Below the pieces are notes generated by a model. It worked only from the letters and a program-made list of their open reading frames with translations. It made no database searches and was not told the origin of the DNA. From NCBI RefSeq assembly GCF_000311725.1, contig NZ_HE978520.1, positions 29,116 to 93,115 of the forward strand: 64,000 nt of DNA, written 5' to 3'. The translations under genes were made by a program, and so were the position numbers. Source of the stretch: Robertmurraya massiliosenegalensis JC6. GTDB taxonomy: Bacteria; Bacillota; Bacilli; Bacillales; Cytobacillaceae. Shown one piece after another: positions 7,445-16,543 of this stretch. Each line of letters starts with the position of its first letter. The stretch's first letter is position 1.

Positions 7445-9055
7445 TTATCCAATATATTTTTCTAAAGTATTACGGACTGCTCCAGGTCCTGCAAGCATTT
7501 CATGGAACATGCCTTCTATTTTTTCGCCGACACCCACCTCGTATAAGTTAATACCGAAAATGGATTCATTAGACAAGATTGATTTTACATTAGATGTTTG
7601 AGCACCCAGAGAAACATTAGCTAATGTTTCTTGAAGATCCTCTAAAAGTGGATCAGGGCTAAGTGTAAATTCATTGCCTTTATCATCGACACCTAAGAGA
7701 TAACGGCACCATGTTGCAATCGCCAACGGAATCGCAGTTAATTCAGCAGGGTTTAAATCTTCTCTCTTCGCATAAGCCTTTATGGTTTCCCCGAATCGAA
7801 TCCCTACTTTTTGTGACGTATCTGTTGCAATTCGTTGAGGTGTATCTGGAATATAAGGGTTTACGAATCGTTCGTTCAGTACTTCGTCTAAGAACGCCTT
7901 TGGACTAATAATGCCTGGGTCTACTACTACTTTTAATCCCTCTGTGTAGCCAATCGTTTCAACGAACTTTTTTAATGTAGCATCTTTCATTTCATCCGCA
8001 ATTAACGTGTACCCTAGTAAACAACCCGAAACAGCAAGCGCTGTATGCAATGGATTTAAGCAAGTCGTTACCTTCATTGTTTCGATGCTATTAACTGTTT
8101 CTCTATCTGTAAAAATGATTCCTGCATTTTCTAAGGCAGGTCTTCCATTTGTAAACTTGTCTTCGATCACAAGATATTCACTGACTTCAGCATTAACGAA
8201 TGGTGCTGTGTACGTATTCTTGCTCGTCACGATGACATCCATATCTTCAATTCCCTGAGTTAACAGAGCATCCTTAACGATCTCAGATGGGCGTGGTGTG
8301 ATTTTATCAATCATGGATACCGGGAACGTAATTTTACTCTCATCCAATAGATAGGAAACGAAACTTTCCTCGACAAAGCCTCTTTTTTGCCATTCTTTCG
8401 CCATCGTTACCACACTGTGCTTTAACTTATCCCCGTTATGTGCACAGTTATCCATGCTGACGAATGTCATTGGATATTGACCTTTCAAATAGCGACGATA
8501 AGCGAGAGCCGTAACGATACTCATCGCATGGAGTGGTTGTTCCAATCCACTTTCAATATCTTTTTCAACAACTCCCAAATATTGACCAGCAGGATTCGTT
8601 AAGGCGTAGCCTTTTTCAGTAATCGTAAAGCTTGCCATTTGCAAGCTAGGATTTTCAAAAATAGCAACAAGTCGATTAATATCTTCAGGACGACTATTAT
8701 CTGCCGTAATCCCCTCTACAATACTATTGATGACTGTTTTTTCAAACTCACCATTGGACTTCATCGTCACAAGTAAGGTTAAGTTATCATAAGGTTTATA
8801 TGCCTTGTCAATCATTTCAAAATCGAATGTTTCAGCTGCAATAATTCCCGTATCCGCTAACTTTTCGTTAAGCAACTTTTGATGGGCATTGGCGATAAAA
8901 CCTCGAAATATATTCCCAGCACCAAAGTGAACCCATTCTGGTTTTTCCTGTGTATTTTGGGCTATTTGCTCGAAATCAAATTCAGGTAATGTAACATCTG
9001 CTTTTTTCCAAGCTGCAGCTTCATTAGTGATGCTGTTTCTTGTTAAACGTAACAT
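7445..9055 (-). CDS. uxuB: Fructuronate reductase (D-mannonate oxidoreductase)
   Basis: Polyol dehydrogenase family protein of 536 residues. It reduces D-fructuronate to D-mannonate with NADH in the cytoplasm, the second step of glucuronate breakdown. The N-terminal cofactor fold begins WVHFGAGNIFRGF near residue 41. The mid-region SMDNCAHNGDKLK and the later CLNPLHTALAVSGCLLGY are typical of the mannitol dehydrogenase/UxuB family, and the length matches the family. It starts 2 bases after the uxuA stop, so the two are tightly co-transcribed. Tagaturonate reductase (UxaB) is a close relative, but pairing with uxuA and the absence of uxaA favour UxuB. Confidence 0.93.
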   Translation of the reverse strand: MLRLTRNSITNEAAAWKKADVTLPEFDFEQIAQNTQEKPEWVHFGAGNIFRGFIANAHQKLLNEKLADTGIIAAETFDFEMIDKAYKPYDNLTLLVTMKSNGEFEKTVINSIVEGITADNSRPEDINRLVAIFENPSLQMASFTITEKGYALTNPAGQYLGVVEKDIESGLEQPLHAMSIVTALAYRRYLKGQYPMTFVSMDNCAHNGDKLKHSVVTMAKEWQKRGFVEESFVSYLLDESKITFPVSMIDKITPRPSEIVKDALLTQGIEDMDVIVTSKNTYTAPFVNAEVSEYLVIEDKFTNGRPALENAGIIFTDRETVNSIETMKVTTCLNPLHTALAVSGCLLGYTLIADEMKDATLKKFVETIGYTEGLKVVVDPGIISPKAFLDEVLNERFVNPYIPDTPQRIATDTSQKVGIRFGETIKAYAKREDLNPAELTAIPLAIATWCRYLLGVDDKGNEFTLSPDPLLEDLQETLANVSLGAQTSNVKSILSNESIFGINLYEVGVGEKIEGMFHEMLAGPGAVRNTLEKYIG

Positions 9056-9057
9056 CT

Positions 9058-10134
9058 TTATTTTCCTGCCTTTCTCTTTTCAAGACTATCCCATACTCCC
9101 AGCATGTACATAATTCCTAGTGCTCTATCATACAAGCCATATCCAGGACGACAATTCTTTTCTTCTCCCCAAAGATGACGGCCATGGTCAGGACGAATCA
9201 TTCCCGTAAAGCCATTATCATGGTAAGCTTTAAGACACTCGTATACATCGACACTGCCATCTTGTCCACGATGAGATACTTCAATGAAATCTCCGTTTTC
9301 AAAAACTTTTACATTACGGATATGGGCAAAATGAATCCGATCATGGAATTCGCGAATCATTGCTGGTAAATCATTGGCTGGATTCGAACCTAGTGAACCT
9401 GTACAGAATGTTAATCCGTTATATGGACTATCAACTAAATCAAGGAATCTACGAATATAATCTCTATTACGAATGATACGTGGTAACCCAAAAATAGGCC
9501 AAGCAGGATCATCAGGATGAATGGCCATTTTCACATCATATTCTTCACAAACAGGAATCACTCTTTCAAGGAAGTATTTCAAGTTATCGAAAAGGATATC
9601 ATCCGTTACTCCCTCATAAGCTTTAAATAAATCATCTAATTTTTCCAAGCGTTCTGGTTCCCATCCAGGCATCGTAAATTCGCCAGCACCTTCAAGAATT
9701 CGATTAACCATTTCTTTCGGATCATCTGTAATAGCCGCTTTTTCATAAAATAATGCATTTGAACCATCAGGAAGTTCTTTATACAATTCAGTTCTTGTCC
9801 AATCAAATACAGGCATGAAATTATAGCAAATTACTTTTACGCCAACTTTAGATAATTTTTTAATTGTATCGATGTATACATCGATATACTTATCTCTACT
9901 CGGCAAACCAATTTTAATATCGTCGTGAACATTTACACTTTCAACTACTTCTGGACTAAAGCCCTTGCTTCGGATTTGGTCAGCAACCTCTTGAATTCTC
10001 TCCATTTCCCATACTTCACCAGCAACTTTATCATGTAAAGACCAAACAATTCCTTTTACACCTGGTATTTGGCGAATGTGATCAAGCGTAATGGAGTCAT
10101 TGCCTTCACCATACCATCTCCATGACATGTTCAT
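9058..10134 (-). CDS. uxuA: Mannonate dehydratase
   Basis: Cytoplasmic enzyme of 358 residues that dehydrates D-mannonate to 2-keto-3-deoxygluconate. The family N-terminus MSWRWYGEGNDSITLDHIRQ is clear, with metal-binding histidines and acids in KMAIHPDDPAWPIFGLPRI, HIRNVK and RPDHGRHLWGE. The ATG at 10134 follows AAGGAG. It leads a two-gene uxuA-uxuB transcript with its own promoter region carrying TGTATACA operators. That spacer separates it from the other glucuronate genes, which run in the same direction upstream. Confidence 0.95.
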   Translation of the reverse strand: MNMSWRWYGEGNDSITLDHIRQIPGVKGIVWSLHDKVAGEVWEMERIQEVADQIRSKGFSPEVVESVNVHDDIKIGLPSRDKYIDVYIDTIKKLSKVGVKVICYNFMPVFDWTRTELYKELPDGSNALFYEKAAITDDPKEMVNRILEGAGEFTMPGWEPERLEKLDDLFKAYEGVTDDILFDNLKYFLERVIPVCEEYDVKMAIHPDDPAWPIFGLPRIIRNRDYIRRFLDLVDSPYNGLTFCTGSLGSNPANDLPAMIREFHDRIHFAHIRNVKVFENGDFIEVSHRGQDGSVDVYECLKAYHDNGFTGMIRPDHGRHLWGEEKNCRPGYGLYDRALGIMYMLGVWDSLEKRKAGK

Positions 10135-10193
10135 CTAATTCCACTCCTTCATGTATTAGCTATATTCGTTTCATAAATTAGTTCTCTAAAAAA

Positions 10194-10201
10194 TGTATAC
10201 A
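10194..10201. promoter_or_regulatory. GntR-type operator core upstream of uxuA (site 1)
   Basis: TGTATACA is a perfect 8-base palindrome, extended as TGTATACAAGAT to match the second site about 55 bases away. TGTATACA is typical of FadR/UxuR-subfamily GntR regulators of hexuronate genes. No GntR gene is present in the window, so the cognate protein must be encoded elsewhere. Confidence 0.6.
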
Positions 10202-10245
10202 AGATCTTCTGTAGAAAATAAGAAACTATTCAAAAATCTACATTT

Positions 10246-10259
10246 TCTTGTATACAAGA
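10246..10259. promoter_or_regulatory. GntR-type operator upstream of uxuA (site 2)
   Basis: TCTTGTATACAAGA is a perfect 14-base palindrome with the same TGTATACA core as the site at 10194-10201. Two copies in the uxuA leader suggest cooperative repression of uxuAB by a regulator different from the LacI protein encoded at 19888. Confidence 0.7.
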
Positions 10260-10619
10260 TATATTTAAATCTTAAGTCATCTTGGGTTGCTTGTCAACTT
10301 TAAAATAGCCGTTATCATTGCTCATAATTTGCTTACACTTCAGCAAATAGATAGCACCATAGGGCATCATCATGTATACTAGTTTCGACATTTAATAAGC
10401 CAGAGCTATTCAAAAAAAATATAAGGAAGATAGCTGCACGATGTATAGATTAGAAAGATTTTTCACTCAATTAAGTTCATTTAAAACGATGGAGCGTAAA
10501 GCTTGAAACTTTTGGCAAAAAACGCAATGAGAATCCAAAAGAAATAGTAGTGAATTCTATCCGGCCTAAAAGCTAGTCTCTTCGCTTTCGCTCCATGAGC
10601 TCTCACTAAATATCAAGTG
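10260..10619. other. Spacer between kdgA and the uxuA promoter, no gene seen
   Basis: About 360 bases without a convincing coding region. A short inverted repeat ATTTGCT/AGCAAAT at 10327-10348 lacks a T-run. A 21-codon open stretch from 10441 has no ribosome site. The break in an otherwise continuous leftward gene set shows that uxuAB is a separate transcription unit. Confidence 0.5.
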
Positions 10620-11276
10620 CTAACGAATGGATTGTTTTGCTTGTTTCACTTTTTCAACGTACTGTCGAGCTAAATCAGTCACTTTTGTATAATCTCCATC
10701 TGCCTTCGCTGCATTCACTAAGTTGCCTCCAATACCGACAGCTACACAGCCATTACCGATCCATTCTTGAATATTGTTAGGGCTAACTCCGCCTGTTGGC
10801 ATAATATTAATTTGTGGTAATGGTGCTTTTACAGCCTTTACAAAATCAGGACCAACCGCACTTCCTGGGAATAGCTTAATGACATCTACCCCATACGTTA
10901 ATGCTTCTTGCATTTCCTTAATCGTGATACATCCAGGCATATACGGAATTGCATATAAATTACAGAGAAGAGCTACCTCTTTATTAAAGGCAGGACTAAC
11001 CACAAATTCTGATCCAGCCATAATTGCTAGTCTCGCTGTCGTTTCGTCCAATACAGTACCTGCTCCAACAACAACGGTTGGATCATTTTTATATTCAGCG
11101 ACTAAACTTTTGATTACTGCATCAGCGTCGGGCGTTGTATACGTAATCTCTACACAGGTAATGCCTCCTTCAATACAAGCTTTTGAAATAAGGATTGCTT
11201 CCTCAGATGATTCGGCCCGTATCACTGCTACCACTGCATTATTAGAAATTTGCTGCAATGTATTGAGTTTTTTCAT
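10620..11276 (-). CDS. kdgA: 2-keto-3-deoxy-6-phosphogluconate aldolase
   Basis: KDPG/KHG aldolase of 218 residues, a class I TIM-barrel enzyme. It splits 2-keto-3-deoxy-6-phosphogluconate into pyruvate and glyceraldehyde-3-phosphate. Landmarks are VVAVIRAESSEEA at the N-terminus, VEITYTTPDA, VGAGTVLDE, the Schiff-base lysine in DVIKLFPGSAVGP and the phosphate-binding MPTGGVSPNN. It is the last step of the glucuronate route, downstream of kdgK and separated from it by 279 bases occupied by a MITE-like element. Length and motifs are complete. Confidence 0.95.
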   Translation of the reverse strand: MKKLNTLQQISNNAVVAVIRAESSEEAILISKACIEGGITCVEITYTTPDADAVIKSLVAEYKNDPTVVVGAGTVLDETTARLAIMAGSEFVVSPAFNKEVALLCNLYAIPYMPGCITIKEMQEALTYGVDVIKLFPGSAVGPDFVKAVKAPLPQINIMPTGGVSPNNIQEWIGNGCVAVGIGGNLVNAAKADGDYTKVTDLARQYVEKVKQAKQSIR

Positions 11277-11348
11277 TTTCTATTCCTACCCTTCCAAGCA
11301 TTATTAATCGTCTCATGTGATAAATTGAGCATTTGCTTTGTTTACAAC

Positions 11349-11540
11349 GCTGTTTTCGTATAGATTGTGGTTATTTGTAAAAACCCAGAAGCCGGTTTTT
11401 ACCCTCATATCAAGGTTATGGCTATACATGAAGTGTGCGACGGCACTTTTCGCCCCCTAAATCAGGCATGTTGTCTCTTATTGCTTTCCAAAAACAACAA
11501 GTTTTTTTCGAAGAAAATAAACAATATATGCGAAAAGAGC
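11349..11540. repeat. MITE-like dispersed element, copy 1
   Basis: A non-coding block of 192 bases between kdgK and kdgA that recurs at 42805-42988 in the same orientation; roughly four of five bases agree by eye. The ends are inverted repeats (GCTGTTTTCGTA on the left, GCTCTTTTCGCA as the complement of the right end). An internal hairpin GTAAAAACC/GGTTTTTAC lies at 11377-11402. Small size, inverted ends and lack of a coding region fit a non-autonomous miniature transposable element. No target duplication is obvious. Confidence 0.75.
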
Positions 11541-11555
11541 CATTTACAAATAATA

Positions 11556-12503
11556 TCAATCGGACGTTTGAATAAATTTTTCTAGCTTATCTCGAGATGG
11601 TAAACCTTCATTATCACTTGCTGACATAAGTTGAATTGCTCCAATGGCATTTCCTCGAATAACCGTATCTTCAATCGATAATCCTTCCGCCAATCCACTT
11701 ACAATACCGACCGCAAACCCATCTCCAGCACCAACCGTATCTACGATCTCTTCTACTTTAAAGCCTTTAATGTATTTCCCCTCGCCTTCCTTCCCTTTAA
11801 CATAAGCACCCTTCTCACCAAGCTTAATCACAACGAGTTTTGTATTTCCTGTTAAATAGAAATCGGCAATCTCTTCTGGTTCAGTGTAACCAGTTAGAAT
11901 CTTTCCTTCTGAAATGCCAGGGAGAACAACATCAGATTTTGCAGCTATTGCATTTATGCTCTTGACCATTTCTTCCTCACTGCTCCATAAATGCGGTCGA
12001 AGATTTGGATCAAAAGTAATGTACGCTCCATTTTTTCTACCTTCCTCAGCGAAAAAATGGGACACAGCTTTTGTTTCAGGTGACAGCGCCAAAAAGACTC
12101 CGCTAAGATGAATGTAATCAAAGGTAGCGAAATTGATTTTCTCTATTTTTTCTACATTGAGCTTCGTTGCGGCACTATTTTTTCGAAAGTTTGCTACATG
12201 CGGATCACCAGTCAATACTTTTTCTTTGATTTGCAGCCCGGTTAAGTACTCATCACTTTGATAAACAAAATGGCTATTGATATTCTCTTTTTCAATATAC
12301 TTTTTAATTGATTTTCCAAGTGGATCATCTCCCACTTGAGTTGCGTAATATACATCATGTTCTAATCGAGCCAGTCCCACACTAACATTTAGTTCCGCTC
12401 CAGCAATGGATCTCGTAAACTTCTTTACATCCTCAAGCTCTCCCACTTCATCTGCGACGAATAACCCCATCGCCTCTCCTATAGTAATTATCTTTTTTTT
12501 CAT
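11556..12503 (-). CDS. kdgK: 2-keto-3-deoxygluconate kinase (PfkB family)
   Basis: Ribokinase-family sugar kinase of 315 residues. It phosphorylates 2-keto-3-deoxygluconate at O6 using ATP. The N-terminus ITIGEAMGLFVADE, the substrate motif SIAGAELNVSVGLARL and the C-terminal anion-hole signature VDTVGAGDGFAVG with its catalytic Asp are clear. The substrate is inferred from position between uxaC and kdgA. GAGGTAGAT lies before the ATG. It belongs to the leftward uronate operon driven from upstream of dctP. Confidence 0.92.
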   Translation of the reverse strand: MKKKIITIGEAMGLFVADEVGELEDVKKFTRSIAGAELNVSVGLARLEHDVYYATQVGDDPLGKSIKKYIEKENINSHFVYQSDEYLTGLQIKEKVLTGDPHVANFRKNSAATKLNVEKIEKINFATFDYIHLSGVFLALSPETKAVSHFFAEEGRKNGAYITFDPNLRPHLWSSEEEMVKSINAIAAKSDVVLPGISEGKILTGYTEPEEIADFYLTGNTKLVVIKLGEKGAYVKGKEGEGKYIKGFKVEEIVDTVGAGDGFAVGIVSGLAEGLSIEDTVIRGNAIGAIQLMSASDNEGLPSRDKLEKFIQTSD

Positions 12504-12561
12504 TACATATCTACCTCACGAATTAGTAGTCGTCTTACTATGGAAACCAAATTTTTAATAA

Positions 12562-13971
12562 CTACCTCTCAACCTTAGTAGAAAAATATCTGTTTGCATT
12601 ATTAAAGGAGATATCCTGTATGATTTTACCGATAAATTCATAGTCACGAGGGATCTCCTCTTCTTCAATCCATTTGCCAAACAACTGACAGAGAATCCTT
12701 CTAAAGTACTCATGCCTTGTATAGGATAGGAAACTTCGCGAATCTGTTAACATCCCTACAAACAGGCTTAAAAGACCAGCATTTGCTAGTGCTTTCATCT
12801 GTTCCATCATGCCTTCTTTTTGGTCATTGTACCACCAGCCCGTTCCAAACTGGACTTTCCCCTTCATCTCACTTGATTGGAAATTCCCAATCGTACTTGC
12901 AATCAATTCATTATGCATAGGATTCAATGTATAAATGATTGTTTTAGGCAAAGAATTATTTATTTCCAGACTATCTAAAAATTGATTTAAGGGACGTGCA
13001 AGTTCAAAATCATTAATTGAATCAAAACCAGCATCTGGTCCTAATAAATTGAACATTCTTGTGTTGTTATTTCGAATCGGCCCAATGTGCAATTGCATAG
13101 CCCAGCCGAATTTATGGTATAGCTCACCTAAAATTTTCATCGTATACGTCTTGTGTTTGTCTTCCTCTTCTTTCGTAATCGATTCACCATTTAGAGCTTT
13201 GGTAAAAATAACTTTTAATTCTTCTAATGATGCTTCACTGTACGGCAAATATTCAAAACCGTGGTCAGAAATACGACAACCATGTTCATGGAAGTAAGAA
13301 ACCCTGTCTTCAAGCGCTTGTAAAAAGTCATCAAAACCTCTAATTTCAATATTCGCTGCTTGCCCTAACTGAGCCATATATTCTTTAAAAGCCGGCTTTC
13401 GAATATCCAATCCTTTATCTGGTCGGAAAGAAGGAAGGACTTTCGTGTTGATATCCCCATTCTCAGCAATTTTTTTGTGATATTCTAGAGTATCAACCGG
13501 ATCATCCGTTGTCCCAATCACCTTCACATTGCTTTTTTTAATCAAATTCCGCACCGAAAAATCTTCAGATTGAACAACTTGATTACAATGCTCCCAAATC
13601 TCTTCCCAATTTTCTTCTTTAACCGCCTCCGTGTAGTTAAAATAACGACTTAACTCTAAATGAGCCCAATGATACAAAGGATTTCCCATCGTATAAGGAA
13701 TCGTTTGAATCCACTTCTGAAATTTCTCTTTATCATCACTATCACCAGTTATATATTTTTCCTCGACACCAAAAGCTCTCATTGCCCGCCATTTATAATG
13801 GTCCCCATTTAACCATACTTCCGTTATATTATTAAATCGTTTATCTTCAGCGATTTCTTTCGGACTTAAATGGCAATGATAATCGTAAATTGGCATTTGT
13901 TTCGCATACTCGTGATATAGTACCTTTGCACTTTCTGTATTTAATAGAAAATCATCCGTTAAAAATTTCAT
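12562..13971 (-). CDS. uxaC: Glucuronate isomerase
   Basis: Amidohydrolase-fold uronate isomerase of 469 residues. It converts D-glucuronate to D-fructuronate (and galacturonate to tagaturonate), the entry step of the pathway. Landmarks are the metal motif YDYHCHLSPKEIAED, TTDDPVDTLEYH, LQLHIGPIRNNN and MLTDSRSFLSYTRHEYFRR. The ATG at 13971 was chosen over one 15 codons upstream because GGAGG lies just before it and the family starts MKFLTDDFLL. Only the glucuronate branch enzymes are present, which sets the main substrate. Confidence 0.95.
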   Translation of the reverse strand: MKFLTDDFLLNTESAKVLYHEYAKQMPIYDYHCHLSPKEIAEDKRFNNITEVWLNGDHYKWRAMRAFGVEEKYITGDSDDKEKFQKWIQTIPYTMGNPLYHWAHLELSRYFNYTEAVKEENWEEIWEHCNQVVQSEDFSVRNLIKKSNVKVIGTTDDPVDTLEYHKKIAENGDINTKVLPSFRPDKGLDIRKPAFKEYMAQLGQAANIEIRGFDDFLQALEDRVSYFHEHGCRISDHGFEYLPYSEASLEELKVIFTKALNGESITKEEEDKHKTYTMKILGELYHKFGWAMQLHIGPIRNNNTRMFNLLGPDAGFDSINDFELARPLNQFLDSLEINNSLPKTIIYTLNPMHNELIASTIGNFQSSEMKGKVQFGTGWWYNDQKEGMMEQMKALANAGLLSLFVGMLTDSRSFLSYTRHEYFRRILCQLFGKWIEEEEIPRDYEFIGKIIQDISFNNANRYFSTKVER

Positions 13972-14028
13972 ATTAAGACCTCCATTACTTTCATATAAAA
14001 ATGGCCACTTATTCAAATAAACGTTAAT

Positions 14029-14057
14029 GCCTCAAGAGATTAAGCATCTCTTGAGGC
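14029..14057 (-). other. Intra-operon stem-loop between the GH31 gene and uxaC
   Basis: Perfect 12-bp arms GCCTCAAGAGAT/ATCTCTTGAGGC with a 5-base loop, lying 10 bases past the GH31 stop. No T-run follows on the minus strand, so it looks like an mRNA-protecting or processing hairpin rather than a full terminator. Confidence 0.75.
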
Positions 14058-14066
14058 CTGGATGAT

Positions 14067-16466
14067 TTATAAGACTACAGAATAACAACCATCAACTTGA
14101 TCTATTTTCTGTCCATTTACATACAGTTTTCGTTGTTCATATTTTGGTAAATAAAAACGAATGGAATCGTAAGGAAGCTTGTACTCCCCTTCCATCTGAT
14201 AACTTACCTGAATGGATTCAGAATCAACTTTCATTTGCAGTGAAACAAAGGTATGGTTTTCTTGATAATTAGCGGATATGCCATCATCCTCGTAAAGCTT
14301 GAATGAAGCTGTTCCTGTTTCTTTATGCGGGAATAACAAGAATCCTCTCTCATCTTTTTCTTTATTTTCAAATGAAGAGTCAGCATCATTTATCGGAATC
14401 ATACTTCCTCCTTTAATCAATAAAGGATTATATTCTAATGGAGCAGGAACAATAACCGTCTGTCCACCTTCATACCATTCAGAAGTATGGAAGTTATACC
14501 AACCACCCTCATACTTTGGTAAATAAACCGCTCTTTCCGTCTGGCCTTTTTCCACAACTGATGCAACAAGCATAGATTCACCTAGCAAGAAGTCATCGTT
14601 CTCTTCAAATGTTTTGGCATCACTTTCAAACTCATAGAAAGTAGGTCGAAGGATCGGCTCATAGTTTTCATGAGCATTGTATAAAGCTGTATATAAGTAA
14701 GGTGTAATCCGGTGTCTAAACTTGATTAAATTGCGGATAAGTCCTGTTGTCTCTTCATACATCCAAGGTACATTGACCGATTTATCATCATTCCAAGAAT
14801 GAATCGTGAAACGCGGATGGAAGATTCCATTTTGCACCCATCTTACGAGTAATTCTGGTTCTGGAGCCATCCCTGAGAATCCACCAATATCATGACCAAT
14901 ATTATATATACCTGAAAGACTTAACCCGAGACCCATCTTAATGTTGTACTTCAAAGATTTCCAGCTCGTATAGTTATCTCCAGACCAGGTTTGCACATAG
15001 CGTTGCATTCCCGGGCTACCAGATCTAGAAATTAAATACGGTCTAACTTCAGGAGCAAATTCTTTTTGCGCCTCATAAGATGCTTTCATCATTAGAAGCG
15101 GCTGGAGGGAACGGACAGATTCAAAATTTAATCCTTCCCCAAATCCGTTCACCGTTGCGTCCTTCGACCAAACTTCAAATTCATTGTTATCGTTCCACGT
15201 TGAATCAATTCCATATTCCAATAGCTGTTTGGTAACTTGTTGTTTCCACCACGTAACTGACTCTTCATTCGTAAAATCCACGTAAGAACCAACTTCATCC
15301 CAAAACTGTACAATTTCAGGAGATTCAGTCCCATTCATAATGAACATCTTTTTCTCTTTCAGTTCATTAAAAACAGGATGATCTTTTAATAATGCAGGCT
15401 TAATATTGGCGCAAAGCCTTACACCTTTTTCATGGTATTCATCGATAAACCCTTTCGCATCAGGAAATTTATCCGTATTCCAGTTAAATACATAACGTTT
15501 ATCACCGATTGATGTGTATCCAGAAGATAATTGAAAGGAATCGCAGATAATATCATGTTCTTGACATTCTTCAATGAATTTTTTTAGTTGATTTTGAGCG
15601 TCAGGTGCATCTGTGTATGTCATCGTGGAACCAGAGTAACCAAAACTCCATTTAGGAGCAAAAATGGTTTTTCCAGTTAGCCAAGAGTATTTTTTTACAA
15701 CATCTTTCACTTCAGGGCCAAGTATAATGTAATAATCTAAATCCCCATCGAATGATTGATAGTAACGATACCAACCATGGTAGTTATCCATCTCATTCCC
15801 CATATCAAAAACACTTTGGGCCATATTATCATAGAAGATACCAAACGAAACATTTGATTGCTTATTCCTCGTAATGTAGAACGGAATATGCTTATACAAT
15901 GGATCAGTATATTGAGCATCATAGCCCATCGGATCCACGCTAAGCATTCTATAACGTTTCCCATAACGATCCATTTCTCCAGCTTTCTCACCGAGTCCAA
16001 AATACTGTTCATCATTTGTACGCTGTAAATAATGGTAAATCCCTTCTCCTAATGATCCATCAAAGTTATAAGCTTGAGTAGGACGATCAGCCGCCATTTG
16101 TTGAAAATTTCCATCTTCGTTTTTTGAGAACCAAGTAATCTTAAAACCATCTAATTGAATCTTCAGTCTAACCTTTTCAGTTTCAATCGTAAATTGTTGT
16201 TCTCCTTCTTGAACGTGAAATTCCGGCAATGAAAATGGAGAAAGGTCAAAGCGATCTCTTCCTTTTAACGGAACATCGTCCATACCAGGTGCAACAAGCC
16301 ATGTATTTTTAATCTTAGGGTCGTTCCCATCGGTAATCATCACTCGAATCAAATCCTGTTCTAGCACAAACACTCTTGCCGTAACATCGGAATTTTCCAA
16401 TCGAAATGTAATCGTGTTATTTCTATTATCAACATACTGAAATGGATAAGTTTCTCTTAAAGACAT
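14067..16466 (-). CDS. Glycoside hydrolase family 31 enzyme of the glucuronate operon
   Basis: GH31 alpha-glycosidase of 799 residues, cytoplasmic because there is no signal peptide. The ATG at 16466 follows AGAGGTGA. A beta-sandwich N-terminus precedes the barrel. The expected nucleophile is D426, in TWNDNNEFE where most GH31 alpha-glucosidases have WNDMNEP. The likely acid/base is D497 in WSGDNYTSW. The barrel also has the unusual strand SFQLSSGYTSIGDKRYVFNW. The gene sits between uxaC and the TRAP permease, so it probably releases glucuronate or a related sugar from an imported oligosaccharide. GH31 includes enzymes acting on anionic sugars (sulfoquinovosidases), but the substrate here is inference. 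A plain alpha-glucosidase or alpha-xylosidase is possible. Confidence 0.88.
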   Translation of the reverse strand: MSLRETYPFQYVDNRNNTITFRLENSDVTARVFVLEQDLIRVMITDGNDPKIKNTWLVAPGMDDVPLKGRDRFDLSPFSLPEFHVQEGEQQFTIETEKVRLKIQLDGFKITWFSKNEDGNFQQMAADRPTQAYNFDGSLGEGIYHYLQRTNDEQYFGLGEKAGEMDRYGKRYRMLSVDPMGYDAQYTDPLYKHIPFYITRNKQSNVSFGIFYDNMAQSVFDMGNEMDNYHGWYRYYQSFDGDLDYYIILGPEVKDVVKKYSWLTGKTIFAPKWSFGYSGSTMTYTDAPDAQNQLKKFIEECQEHDIICDSFQLSSGYTSIGDKRYVFNWNTDKFPDAKGFIDEYHEKGVRLCANIKPALLKDHPVFNELKEKKMFIMNGTESPEIVQFWDEVGSYVDFTNEESVTWWKQQVTKQLLEYGIDSTWNDNNEFEVWSKDATVNGFGEGLNFESVRSLQPLLMMKASYEAQKEFAPEVRPYLISRSGSPGMQRYVQTWSGDNYTSWKSLKYNIKMGLGLSLSGIYNIGHDIGGFSGMAPEPELLVRWVQNGIFHPRFTIHSWNDDKSVNVPWMYEETTGLIRNLIKFRHRITPYLYTALYNAHENYEPILRPTFYEFESDAKTFEENDDFLLGESMLVASVVEKGQTERAVYLPKYEGGWYNFHTSEWYEGGQTVIVPAPLEYNPLLIKGGSMIPINDADSSFENKEKDERGFLLFPHKETGTASFKLYEDDGISANYQENHTFVSLQMKVDSESIQVSYQMEGEYKLPYDSIRFYLPKYEQRKLYVNGQKIDQVDGCYSVVL

Positions 16467-16543
16467 TTGCTCACCTCTATTTGTAGTCAACTAGCATTAC
16501 AGATGTAATGAGTATTTTCATATATTTCAAGTTACCAATCTTA

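Noticed and set aside
10441-10506. Short open frame of about 21 codons after the uxuA promoter region
   Set aside because: No ribosome site and no recognisable similarity; too short to support.
10774-11307. Rightward open frame of 177 codons
   Set aside because: Antisense to kdgA, which has full family motifs on the other strand.
11367-11585. Open frame of 72 codons in the kdgK-kdgA gap
   Set aside because: It spans the MITE-like element and the equivalent frame is not preserved in copy 2 at 42805-42988.
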